NCBI GenBank assembly: GCA_030682385.1
Contig: JAUXOG010000043.1
Coordinates: 36,064-100,063 of the forward strand
Direction: 5' to 3'
Source: Bacteroidota bacterium
Lineage (GTDB): Bacteria; Bacteroidota; Ignavibacteria; UBA10030; BY39
DNA: 64,000 nucleotides
A program made the position numbers and the translations under genes. The notes beneath the pieces are model-generated. The model saw only the letters and a list, made by a program, of their open reading frames with translations. It ran no database searches and had not been told where the DNA came from. Of the stretch, positions 50,601 through 59,213 are shown in pieces (position 1 is the first letter of the stretch; every line of letters starts with the position of its first letter).

Positions 50601-51097
50601 CTGTAAAGGCTTGCGGTATCGTTTCGGAAATTAAAAAGAAAATCGACCGAAATGGAAAAACGATGGCTTTTGTCGCTATAGAAGATTTTTCCGGAAAAGG
50701 TGAAGTTGTAGTGTTTGCAAGAACTTATGAGAAATATTCCAACATTCTTACTCAAGATGCAATGCTCATGATTATCGGGAAATCGGATACCGCGGGGGAT
50801 AAATTAAAAATCATTGTCGACGAGTTTATTCCGATTGAACAAGTTCGCGATCGTTTTGCAAAAAAGGTAGTTATCAAAGTTGACGGCAGTGCAGCGGATG
50901 TTGATACAATCGGTAAATTAAAAAAAATATTAGAAAATAATAAAGGCAGATGCCTGCCGGTTGTTGAGGTAATTGGCATTGAAGAAAATAAGACACAACT
51001 ATTTCAGTTAGATGGAAAATATCGGGTGAATCCATCCGACCAATTAATTGAGAAACTTAAAAAATTACTTGGTAACGAAAGTGTAAGTTTACAATAG
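47627..51097 (+). CDS. dnaE: DNA polymerase III subunit alpha
   Basis: PHP domain FIHLHNHSHYSLLDG; GPGRGSAAGSVVSY; PDIDIDFND. Confidence 0.98.
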   Translation: MSHFIHLHNHSHYSLLDGAATIDSLIKATVENKMPAVALTDHGVMFGIAEFFLKARKAGIKPILGCEFYIVPKGTRFEKEIDKKKKDQGKGRGIYQHLVLLAKNIAGYRNLMKLTSYGHLEGFYYKPRIDLELLRKYSHGLVALSACPAGVVADDILEGKYDEAKKSALIYKEIFRDDFYLEIQDHGLEKEKPILQKMPQLAKELNIKLVATNDIHYIKPEHAIAHNVLLLIPEASSTSSSDYTKLKYNTDQLYFKSAKEMCELFQDYPEAINSTLEINEKIENFDIRAAEPYLPKFPIPKEAGLNNYDEYLEKIVQQKINERYPVVTPEIEARIKHELSVIKKMKYSNYFLVVQDFINAAKEMGISVGPGRGSAAGSVVSYVLGIIDVDPFKYDLLFERFLNPDRVSLPDIDIDFNDDKRDLVIQYVRDKYGENSVAQIITFGTLSSRAVLKDVGRVLGVELSVIDSITKLIPSEQGKVYELDKALNTIPELKSVRDSKDPKIKELIEISRVLEGMNRNASMHASGVVIAPGDITDYVPLYATPQTKPMTQFYMNDLETVGLLKMDFLGLRTLKVIENALKLIKQNHGVDININKIPEDDQKIFEIFQKGHTTGIFQFESSGMRESLIKLKPTSINELVAMNALYRPGPMEMIDEFISCKKGTKKIQYLHPKLEPVLKETYGVIVYQEQVMRITSEIAGFSLAKADIMRRAMGKKDEALMAKQKDEFVSGAVSLGIQKKLADEIFEMIQKFAKYGFNKSHSVVYAVLAHQTAYLKVYYPAEFMTSAMSAEIGNTDYVVELIEEANRLGQKVLPPDVNESEVDFSITKKGIRFGLSAIKNVGVAAVENIIKARKDKKFFNLFELCSRVDLKSLNKKTLEGLTLGGALDSLGSHRAEIFSSIERAIQFGQKKNAEDSLGQSNLFGGGKVKEETSEYPPLVATEPWSQHDLLANEKKVLGFYISGHPLRKYELDIKAFSTVKFNSQEGIKNGSTVKACGIVSEIKKKIDRNGKTMAFVAIEDFSGKGEVVVFARTYEKYSNILTQDAMLMIIGKSDTAGDKLKIIVDEFIPIEQVRDRFAKKVVIKVDGSAADVDTIGKLKKILENNKGRCLPVVEVIGIEENKTQLFQLDGKYRVNPSDQLIEKLKKLLGNESVSLQ

Positions 51098-51126
51098 ATT
51101 AACAAAAAAATAACAAAGGAAAATAT

Positions 51127-51450
51127 ATGAAACCAATTGAAGTAACAGATTCAAATTTTCAAACCGAAGTTTTAAATTCAGATAAACCTGTATTGATAGA
51201 TTTTTGGGCAGCTTGGTGCGGTCCGTGCAAAATGATTGCACCGACCATTGAAGAGATTGCAAAAGAATACGACGGCAAACTGAAAGTTTGCAAGCTCGAT
51301 GTTGATTCAAACCCAAAAACAGCAATGCAATACGGAATACGTAGTATTCCCACGTTATTGATTATAAAAGGAGGACAGGTTGCCGAGCAAATGGTGGGCG
51401 CAGTTCAGAAAGGAAAATTAGTCGAAAAGATTACGCAGCATTTAGGATAA
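51127..51450 (+). CDS. trxA: Thioredoxin
   Basis: FWAAWCGPCKMIAP; YGIRSIPTLLI. Confidence 0.98.
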   Translation: MKPIEVTDSNFQTEVLNSDKPVLIDFWAAWCGPCKMIAPTIEEIAKEYDGKLKVCKLDVDSNPKTAMQYGIRSIPTLLIIKGGQVAEQMVGAVQKGKLVEKITQHLG

Positions 51451-51460
51451 ATCAGAGTAG

Positions 51461-51492
51461 AGACGACTCGTTGAGTCGTCTTATTTTATTTA
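51461..51492 (+). terminator. Rho-independent terminator after trxA
   Basis: agacgactc-gtt-gagtcgtct followed by tattttattt. Confidence 0.85.
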
Positions 51493-51523
51493 CAGACATG
51501 TATGATTATGGAGTTTGATTGAG

Positions 51524-51652
51524 ATGAAAGATTTAACCGTAAAAATGACAAAAGGCGGAAGAATTACAATACCCGCACAATTGAGGAAGAAGTTCGGAAT
51601 TAAAAGTGGGAATCGGATAAGCATATGTTTGGGGGAAATAATATTTAAGTAA
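51524..51652 (+). CDS. Truncated AbrB/SpoVT-type antitoxin-like ORF
   Basis: MKDLTVKMTKGGRITIPAQLRKKFGIKSGNRISICLGEIIFK*; half-length swapped-hairpin domain. Confidence 0.6.
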   Translation: MKDLTVKMTKGGRITIPAQLRKKFGIKSGNRISICLGEIIFK

Positions 51653-51722
51653 GATAAACAATATTTGACTTACATTGATAAATGTGTTATATTTCCACCA
51701 GAAATAAGATAAGGATAATAAT

Positions 51723-51995
51723 ATGGAAACAACAGCAACAACAAAAGGACAAATAGTGATACCCTCCAAGCTACGCGCCAAGTTAGGTATAAATGAGGGT
51801 ACGCGAATAAAGATAGAGTATGACGAAGAAAATAAACAAATTGTATTGAAACCAATAACTAAAGAATCTATAAAAAAATTTCGTGGTATTCTAAAACTAA
51901 AACCAGGGCAAAAACCCGCGACCGAGCAATTGTATGCTGATAGGGAAGCTGATAAAAAGAGAGAGGAGCAAAAACTTGGTAAATACGGTTCTTGA
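51723..51995 (+). CDS. AbrB-family antitoxin (VapB-type)
   Basis: ATTKGQIVIPSKLRAKLGINEGTRIKIEYDEENKQIVLKP; overlaps PIN toxin gene. Confidence 0.88.
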   Translation: METTATTKGQIVIPSKLRAKLGINEGTRIKIEYDEENKQIVLKPITKESIKKFRGILKLKPGQKPATEQLYADREADKKREEQKLGKYGS

Positions 51996-52386
51996 TAGTT
52001 CTGCAGTTTTGGCACTTTTATTCGACGAACCTACTGCTGGGATTGTTGAAGATATTATTGCTAAAGCGGCAGACGAAAAAAAAGATGTCTTGATTAACGT
52101 TGTTAATTGGGCAGAGGTGTTGTATAAAGTAAACCAGATTCAAGGAAAGGCAGGAATTGCAGCGGCAAAACAATTGGAAAGTGAAAGCTCATTAAAAGTA
52201 GTTGATGTTAATTGTGATTTAGCCGAAGATGCGGCTTTACTGAAAGTTGAATATGGTATTCCGTTAGCCGATAGTTTTTGTGCTGCTCTTGCACTAAAAC
52301 ATAAAGCTGTTCTCGTAACTGGAGACATGGATTTTAAACCATTAGAACGAGTACTTAAGAAAATTATTTGGTTAAAAAAAGGATAG
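51976..52386 (+). CDS. PIN-domain toxin (VapC-type); TTG start more likely than the ATG at 51934
   Basis: VNTVLDSSAVLALLFDEP ... NWAEVLYK ... IPLADSFCAALALKHKAVLVTGDMDF acidic tetrad. Confidence 0.9.
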   Translation: MVNTVLDSSAVLALLFDEPTAGIVEDIIAKAADEKKDVLINVVNWAEVLYKVNQIQGKAGIAAAKQLESESSLKVVDVNCDLAEDAALLKVEYGIPLADSFCAALALKHKAVLVTGDMDFKPLERVLKKIIWLKKG

Positions 52387-52397
52387 AACTATTATTT

Positions 52398-55127
52398 TTA
52401 TTTTATACTCTCCAAATTCTTCTCTAACTTCTGCAGCGTAGTCTTAAAACTTTCTAATTTATGCCGCTCGTGCTCAACGACTTCTTTTGGAGCTTTGGAG
52501 ACAAAACTTTCGTTGGATAGCTTTTTCTCAGTGCTAACATAAAGTCCACGGACACGGTCAATCTCTCTCTGTATCCGCTCACACTCGGCTTCTAAGTTAA
52601 TTAATCCTTCTAAAGGTATAAAAATCTCAACATTATCAACGACGGCGCTGGCAGAGTGTTTTGGTCTCTGTGAATTTTTTAAAAGGGCAACCTCTTTTGT
52701 TCTGGTTAATCGCTTCAGGTAACTTTCGAATTTCTGTAAATGCTTTTCTATCTCTGCATCGTGGAAATTCAGAATTAGATTAATTTCCTTAGACGGCGGC
52801 ACATCAAGTTCGCCGCGGATTGTACGGATTGCGTTTACCAGGTTCTGCATAAACAATCCATCCGCTTCCGTATCCTTGTCGATCCATTTTTCATCAGCAG
52901 TCGGGAAGTTAGCTACCATTATACTTTCACCAGCTTTACGATCTGCGAGGTTTTGCCAAATCTCTTCAGTAACAAAAGGTATAAAAGGATGTAAAAGCTT
53001 CAGCGCTTCTTCATAAATGTATATCGCACGGTTCAGCACAACTTTTTTTATATCGTCGGGTTCGCTGCCATACAAACGGGTTTTAATCATCTCAACGTAC
53101 CAATCGCAGTAGTCGTGCCATATAAAGTCGTAAAGAATTTTTGTCGCATCGTTTATGTAAAAATTATCTAATGCTTTATTTAAATCAGCAATAGTCGAAT
53201 TCAATCGGGATAAAATCCATCTGTCTGCAAGGTCAAGGTTCTTTTCGAGTTCGATATTCGATGTTCGATGTTCGATATTCGATATTTGTTCTGCGTTCAT
53301 TTGTAGAAACCTTCCGGCGTTCCATATCTTATTTGCAAAGTTTCTTCCTAACTCACATTTCTCGTTTGAGTACAACACATCTTGTCCGAGAGGAGCGAGG
53401 TAGAGAACTGTAAATCGCAGTGCATCGGCGCCGTATTCGGCAATAACATCGAGCGGGTCGGGCGAATTGCCAAGCGATTTGCTCATCTTGCGACCTTGTG
53501 CATCACGGATAATACTTGTAAAATAAACATCGCGGAAAGGAACAATATCTTTATTTTCTGTCCGAGGCGATCCATCAGGGAATGGTATCTCTTTAGCGAA
53601 TTCAATTCCTGCCATAATCATACGAGCAACCCAGAAGAAAATTATATCGGGACCAGTTACAAGTGTATCGGTTGGGTAGAAGTATCTCAAATCCGGGTTG
53701 TCTTTATGCCAGCCCAAAGTAGAAAAGGGCCACAGCCACGACGATGCCCAAGTATCGAGCACATCTTCATCCTGCACCAAATTTTTTGAGTTGCAATGTG
53801 GGCAGTGGTCGGGCTTCGATTTTGAAACAATTGGCTCTTTACATTCAAGTTTGCATTTATCATCACCGACACAATACCAAACCGGAATGCGATGTCCCCA
53901 CCACAACTGCCGTGAGATGCACCAATCGCGTATGTTCGTCATCCAGTGTTCATAAACTTTTACCCAGCGGTCGGGATGGAATTTTATCGTTCCGTCTAAC
54001 ACAACTTTGAGCGCCGGTTCAGCAAGAGGTTTCATTTTTACAAACCACTGGTCGGAAAGATACGGCTCAATTATAGTTTCGCATCTATAGCATCTGCCAA
54101 CTGCATTAGTGTGCGGCTCAATTTTCGCTACGAGTTCTTGCAATTCCAAATCTTTTACAACTTCACGGCGTGCATCAAATCGATCTTTACCTGTGTATTT
54201 TTTAGGTGCGTTCTCATTTAAGTTAGCCGATATATCAAAAATATTTATCTGCGGTAAATTATGCCGCTGTCCAATCCAGTAATCATTCGGGTCGTGAGCG
54301 GGAGTTACCTTGACCATTCCCGTTCCGAATGATGGATCAACAAAATCATCGGCAATTATCGGAATGACTCTGTCGGTCAATGGAAGAGAAACATTTTTTC
54401 CAATCAAATGTTTGTATCTTTCGTCGTTCGAATTTACGGCAACTGCTGTATCGCCCAGCATTGTTTCGGGTCGTGTTGTTGCAACAATTGCAAAATCAGT
54501 TGAATCAACAATAGGATATTTTATAAACCAAAGATGTCCGTTTTGTTCGATGTGGTTCACCTCGTCGTCGCTGATTGCTGTGTGGTCTTTCGGGCACCAG
54601 TTCACTATGTATTTGCCTCTGTAAATTAAACCTTTGTTGTAAAGCCGGATGAAAACTTCCTGCACAGCTTCCGATAATCCTTCGTCCATAGTGAAACGCT
54701 CGCGTTCCCAATCGCACGATGTTCCAAGTTTTTTAAGTTGCTTGATGATTGTCCCGCCGTATTGTTCTTTCCATTTCCAAACGACTTCGAGGAATTTTTC
54801 TCGTCCTAAATCGTGTCGGGTTTTACCTTCTTTCAACAAAGATTTTTCAACAACATTTTGTGTGGCAATACCTGCGTGGTCGGTGCCTGGCATCCACAAT
54901 GTTTCGCAACCCTGCATTCTTTTCCAACGCACAAACACATCTTGAATTGTGTTATTTAAAACGTGCCCCATAGTTAAAATGCCGGTGATGTTCGGCGGCG
55001 GGATTACAATCGTGTACGGCTTTTTATCAGGATTTACTTTTGCGTGAAATAAATTATGCTTCTCCCAGTAAGGGTACCATTTTTCTTCGGCTTCTTTTGG
55101 AGAATATGTTTTTGATAGTTGTGCCAT
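52398..55127 (-). CDS. valS: Valyl-tRNA synthetase
   Basis: PPPNITGILTMGHVLNNTIQD; WMPGTDHAGIATQNVVEK; KMSKSLGNSPDPLDVI. Confidence 0.98.
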   Translation of the reverse strand: MAQLSKTYSPKEAEEKWYPYWEKHNLFHAKVNPDKKPYTIVIPPPNITGILTMGHVLNNTIQDVFVRWKRMQGCETLWMPGTDHAGIATQNVVEKSLLKEGKTRHDLGREKFLEVVWKWKEQYGGTIIKQLKKLGTSCDWERERFTMDEGLSEAVQEVFIRLYNKGLIYRGKYIVNWCPKDHTAISDDEVNHIEQNGHLWFIKYPIVDSTDFAIVATTRPETMLGDTAVAVNSNDERYKHLIGKNVSLPLTDRVIPIIADDFVDPSFGTGMVKVTPAHDPNDYWIGQRHNLPQINIFDISANLNENAPKKYTGKDRFDARREVVKDLELQELVAKIEPHTNAVGRCYRCETIIEPYLSDQWFVKMKPLAEPALKVVLDGTIKFHPDRWVKVYEHWMTNIRDWCISRQLWWGHRIPVWYCVGDDKCKLECKEPIVSKSKPDHCPHCNSKNLVQDEDVLDTWASSWLWPFSTLGWHKDNPDLRYFYPTDTLVTGPDIIFFWVARMIMAGIEFAKEIPFPDGSPRTENKDIVPFRDVYFTSIIRDAQGRKMSKSLGNSPDPLDVIAEYGADALRFTVLYLAPLGQDVLYSNEKCELGRNFANKIWNAGRFLQMNAEQISNIEHRTSNIELEKNLDLADRWILSRLNSTIADLNKALDNFYINDATKILYDFIWHDYCDWYVEMIKTRLYGSEPDDIKKVVLNRAIYIYEEALKLLHPFIPFVTEEIWQNLADRKAGESIMVANFPTADEKWIDKDTEADGLFMQNLVNAIRTIRGELDVPPSKEINLILNFHDAEIEKHLQKFESYLKRLTRTKEVALLKNSQRPKHSASAVVDNVEIFIPLEGLINLEAECERIQREIDRVRGLYVSTEKKLSNESFVSKAPKEVVEHERHKLESFKTTLQKLEKNLESIK
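53246..53286. repeat. Intragenic 9-mer-type tandem repeat inside valS
   Basis: Minus strand aatatcgaatatcgaacatcgaacatcgaatatcgaactcgaa encoding ISNIEHRTSNIELE. Confidence 0.9.
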
Positions 55128-57415
55128 TATTTAACTCTGAAATTAGTTACAAATTCGTTTTGGTTTCCGGCTTTGTCGGATATGTCGATTCGCAGCGTAT
55201 GATTTCCCTTTGGTAAAGGATTGTCAGCATCATACCATAGTCGGCTGCCTTCGATTTCTGGTATTATTAAATCGTTATTTATATACATTCTGAAATTCTT
55301 ATAATCAATCCCCGACATACCATCGCCGAATCGAAATGCGATTGATGGTCTTCGATTTCTTGTCCGTAGTTTTAAATTGCTGATGAATGGCTTCGTGTCA
55401 TCTTCGAACAAGCCAACATCTGTGAGTGTGCGAGTGAGAGTAGTCGTAAGATAATTACTGTTTGCCGATTTGGTTTGAAAAACCCAATCTCTTTTTCTAA
55501 CAATATACAATGCATCGTTTTGATTGGTCGATTTCATTGAAACTCTGATTCCTTTATTCAATAGTACATCCTGAGAATTGAGCGAGTAAACCATTCTCCC
55601 TTCTGAAATTGATGAATCAACTGTAACGAAAAGTGGTTTGAACACAGCCCCCGAATCGAAAGCGATTTTTAAATTACCGTTAGCAAGTGTAAACTCACCT
55701 GTTTTGTTGGGTGCAATCGGATAAAGAAAAAAGTTGTCGGATGATTCTACAAATTTACCATTAACTTCGGCTTTTATTTTGATGGATTTTTCTCCCCAAT
55801 GTGAAATATCGGGAATGAATGAACCGCTGTATTTATTTAATTCTACGGCTTTTAGTTGGATGGAATTAGATTTTGTATCTTCCAAAATCTGAACTACAGG
55901 AACATCTGTGAAATAGCCGGCAGTTGTAATTGTTAGATTAATAAAATCCTGAAAATGTTCGCGAACGATTTTGATATTATTGTAATTACCTCCGTCGAGT
56001 TTGCGGTTGAAGTGATAAACAGGTGGCGAATCAAAACCGAATTTATTTTCAGCAACAATTTTCATAATTGTATATTTTTTTACATCGAAAGGGAATGTAA
56101 TATTTGCTCCGTTTCTTTGTATAATTCCGATTCGTATCGTGTGCCGCTTCCAATCAGCTTGACCTGACGATTTACCGAAAACTAAAATCTGCTCAATGGA
56201 ATTAAGATTACTTCCTGTTAAAGTGAGTTGACCATCCGAAATATTTTGAATTTGGATTTCAGGTTTCCGGCTGACTAAAATTTTTCCTTCGAGTGATGTT
56301 TCGTTATCCGAAAAATCTTTTACCGAAATTTTAAAAGTATGTAACCCCTCTGGCATTTCTCCGGTTTTGATAATGCCGCTTCCATAAGGCATACGATTGT
56401 AGATAGGGAGCAGGTTCCCTTCCTCGACGTAAAGTTTTTGGAATTGTCCGTTACTTGCATATAACATTTGTAAATCATAGTGAAGCATAATTTGTTTTGC
56501 TTCTGCATCGGGGAAGCGGTCGAATTTTACCTTGTAGATTAAGTTGTCGTTCAGCATTAATTCGATGCTGTAAATCCCCGATCGGTTCGAAGCTTCGTTA
56601 GCCAAATCGATGGCTTCGATTCCCAAGCGGACATCGCCCGATACCGGAATGGTCTGTGCGATAGTTAAATTTCTGCCGCCTCGGTTTCGGTTGTTATAAA
56701 AGTAAGGTGTAATTTTCCCGAAAACTTCCGAATTCATTCCAGCGGGTGCTACGAAAATTTTCTTAATTATCGGCGGACGGTTGTCGCTAATGTATAAATT
56801 CTGAAATAGAAACGGGTTAACGGGATTCATATTCTCGTCTCTTATCTCAAAATGTAAATGCGGGGGACCTGCACCTGTATCGCCTGTATAAGCAATAATA
56901 TCGCCACTTTGAACCGGCAGCATTTCAGCGTCAAGCTTCAGGTCGATGTAAAACGATTGCCTCTTGTATTGCTCTCTTTGCACGATCTCATTAATTTCGT
57001 TGTTAAAAGTTTTAAGGTGAGCATAAGTAGTATAGTAATCGTCGGGATGTTTTACGTAAAGCATTTTTCCGTAACCGTCGGGCATCATACGGATTCGGGC
57101 GATATAACCTTCGCGCGATGCGAATACCCTGAATCCGGTTTTCTTATTCGTGCTTACATCGATACCGCCGTGAAAATGATTATTGCGGAATTCTCCGAAC
57201 GAGGATGTTACCCGGTTGCTTGCATCTGTGGGCCAAATATATTTTGCCGCATCGGAAGTAAAGGAATCGAACTTATAGTAAATTTCATTAATTGCATTTG
57301 GAGAAGATGGAATTGCCGGTTCGTTTTTGTTTTCTGACGGAGAGAAGAAACCAAAAAATAAAAGAGCAGATGCGAATATGAGAACAAATATATAGATAGA
57401 GAAATTTTTGATCAT
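55127..57415 (-). CDS. M23 family metallopeptidase
   Basis: NHFHGGIDVSTNKKTGFRVFASREGYIARI; YAHL; GPPHLHFEIRD. Confidence 0.94.
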   Translation of the reverse strand: MIKNFSIYIFVLIFASALLFFGFFSPSENKNEPAIPSSPNAINEIYYKFDSFTSDAAKYIWPTDASNRVTSSFGEFRNNHFHGGIDVSTNKKTGFRVFASREGYIARIRMMPDGYGKMLYVKHPDDYYTTYAHLKTFNNEINEIVQREQYKRQSFYIDLKLDAEMLPVQSGDIIAYTGDTGAGPPHLHFEIRDENMNPVNPFLFQNLYISDNRPPIIKKIFVAPAGMNSEVFGKITPYFYNNRNRGGRNLTIAQTIPVSGDVRLGIEAIDLANEASNRSGIYSIELMLNDNLIYKVKFDRFPDAEAKQIMLHYDLQMLYASNGQFQKLYVEEGNLLPIYNRMPYGSGIIKTGEMPEGLHTFKISVKDFSDNETSLEGKILVSRKPEIQIQNISDGQLTLTGSNLNSIEQILVFGKSSGQADWKRHTIRIGIIQRNGANITFPFDVKKYTIMKIVAENKFGFDSPPVYHFNRKLDGGNYNNIKIVREHFQDFINLTITTAGYFTDVPVVQILEDTKSNSIQLKAVELNKYSGSFIPDISHWGEKSIKIKAEVNGKFVESSDNFFLYPIAPNKTGEFTLANGNLKIAFDSGAVFKPLFVTVDSSISEGRMVYSLNSQDVLLNKGIRVSMKSTNQNDALYIVRKRDWVFQTKSANSNYLTTTLTRTLTDVGLFEDDTKPFISNLKLRTRNRRPSIAFRFGDGMSGIDYKNFRMYINNDLIIPEIEGSRLWYDADNPLPKGNHTLRIDISDKAGNQNEFVTNFRVK

Positions 57416-57420
57416 TAAAA

Positions 57421-58089
57421 CTACTTTGTTTCCGATTTAACATTGTTAGTGATTTTGATGTAACCTACAAGTTCGGCTTCGATTGTATCGCCATTATTAA
57501 CTTGGCTGACACCTTCGGGTGTGCCTGTGTAAATTAAATCGCCCCGTTCGAGTGTGATGATTGAAGAAATATATTCAATTAATTTATGAACACTAAAAAT
57601 CATTTTATCTGTGTTCGATTGCTGGCGCACTGTGCCGTTCACACGGCAAACTAAATTCAGGTTGTGCGGTTCAGGAATTTCGTCTTTTAATAAAACTTCT
57701 GAAATCGGCGCTGATGTATCGAACCCCTTCGCAACAGTCCAGGGCAATCCTTTTTTCTTTGCTTCTGCTTGAACATCACGAAGCGTCATATCGAGTCCAA
57801 CAGCATAACCTAATATGTGTGAATCCGCATCGGAAGCAAGGATGTTTTTGCCGCCTTTACCAATCACAACGACCAACTCGACTTCGTGGTGCATTTCGTT
57901 GGAAATTTTTGGGATGATGATATCTTCGCCGTCATAAATAATTGCAGAGGGCGGCTTCAAAAAAATTACAGGTTTATCGGGTATATCGGCTTGCATCTCT
58001 TTTGCGTGTTCAATATAGTTGCGTCCGATACAAATTATTTTCCCGACGGGGATTTGTTCGTTAGTTCTGCGAATTGTTACAGTTTTCAT
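57421..58089 (-). CDS. Fumarylacetoacetate hydrolase family protein
   Basis: IGRNYIEHAKEMQADIPDKPVIFLKPPSAI; MHHEVELVVVIGKGG; GTPEGVSQVNNGDTIEAE. Confidence 0.95.
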   Translation of the reverse strand: MKTVTIRRTNEQIPVGKIICIGRNYIEHAKEMQADIPDKPVIFLKPPSAIIYDGEDIIIPKISNEMHHEVELVVVIGKGGKNILASDADSHILGYAVGLDMTLRDVQAEAKKKGLPWTVAKGFDTSAPISEVLLKDEIPEPHNLNLVCRVNGTVRQQSNTDKMIFSVHKLIEYISSIITLERGDLIYTGTPEGVSQVNNGDTIEAELVGYIKITNNVKSETK

Positions 58090-58207
58090 AGTATTTAATA
58101 ATATTTATTAAAAATATACTCACAAATTGGTTATTGTGCAATTTTGCATTTTTACATAAATAATGTTTAATTGAGTTCAGTAAAATTCATAATTATTCAT
58201 TTTAATA

Positions 58208-59212
58208 TTGGCAAAAACATATAAATCTGCAGGAGTAAGTATCGATTCAGGCGATGAGTTTGTAAATAAACTCAAACTCAAAGTCCGGTCAACCTTTTCA
58301 AAATCAGTCCTTTCCGATATCGGCTTGTTCGGCGCTTTCTATGATGCGAAGTTCGAAGATTATAAACATCCTGTATTAGTTTCAAGTGTCGATGGTGTCG
58401 GGACGAAGCTAAAAATTGCTTTTATGTTGAACAAGCACGACACAATCGGACAAGATTTGGTAAATCATTGTGTGAACGATATTGCAGTCTGCGGCGCCGC
58501 GCCTTTATTCTTCCTTGATTATTACGCTGCTGGAAAATTAAATCAACAGGTTGGCGAACAAATTATGGATGGCTTGGTTAAAGCCTGCCGCGAAAATAAC
58601 TGCGCGCTGATTGGCGGCGAAACTGCCGAGATGCCCGGCATCTATCACGAAGATGAATACGACTTGGCAGGAACAATTGTCGGTATTATAGAAAAAGCAA
58701 AAATTATCAACGGGAAAAAAGTAAAAGAAGATGATGTTCTTATCGGGCTTCCCTCGACAGGTTTACATACCAACGGCTACTCGCTTGCACGTTCGGTCTT
58801 GTTCGAAAAATATGAAGTTGACGATTTCATTGATGAATTAGGAATGCGATTAGGCGAATGCCTTTTAACAACTCATCGCTCGTATCTAAATCCGATAAAT
58901 GCAATAAAAGATATCACCGATGTCCACGCAATCGCACATATAACAGGCGGTGGAATAAAAAATAATACGATGCGTCTGATTCCGAAAGGATTGGAATTGG
59001 AGATTGATTGGTTCGGTTGGGACAGATATCCGATTTTCAATTTGATACAGCGGCTCGGAGAAGTTCCCGAAGAGGAAATGCGTCGTACTTTTAATTTGGG
59101 AATCGGTTTAGTGATTGTAGTATCAAAAAGGGGTTCAGAAAATATTCTCAAAAATTTAATAGATATCAATGAACAACCGATTATTATCGGACAAACCAGA
59201 AGCAGTAATTAG
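58208..59212 (+). CDS. purM: Phosphoribosylformylglycinamidine cyclo-ligase (TTG start)
   Basis: SVDGVGTKLKIAF; GGETAEMPGIYHEDEYDLAGTIVG; HITGGGIKNN. Confidence 0.96.
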   Translation: MAKTYKSAGVSIDSGDEFVNKLKLKVRSTFSKSVLSDIGLFGAFYDAKFEDYKHPVLVSSVDGVGTKLKIAFMLNKHDTIGQDLVNHCVNDIAVCGAAPLFFLDYYAAGKLNQQVGEQIMDGLVKACRENNCALIGGETAEMPGIYHEDEYDLAGTIVGIIEKAKIINGKKVKEDDVLIGLPSTGLHTNGYSLARSVLFEKYEVDDFIDELGMRLGECLLTTHRSYLNPINAIKDITDVHAIAHITGGGIKNNTMRLIPKGLELEIDWFGWDRYPIFNLIQRLGEVPEEEMRRTFNLGIGLVIVVSKRGSENILKNLIDINEQPIIIGQTRSSN

Positions 59213-59213
59213 T

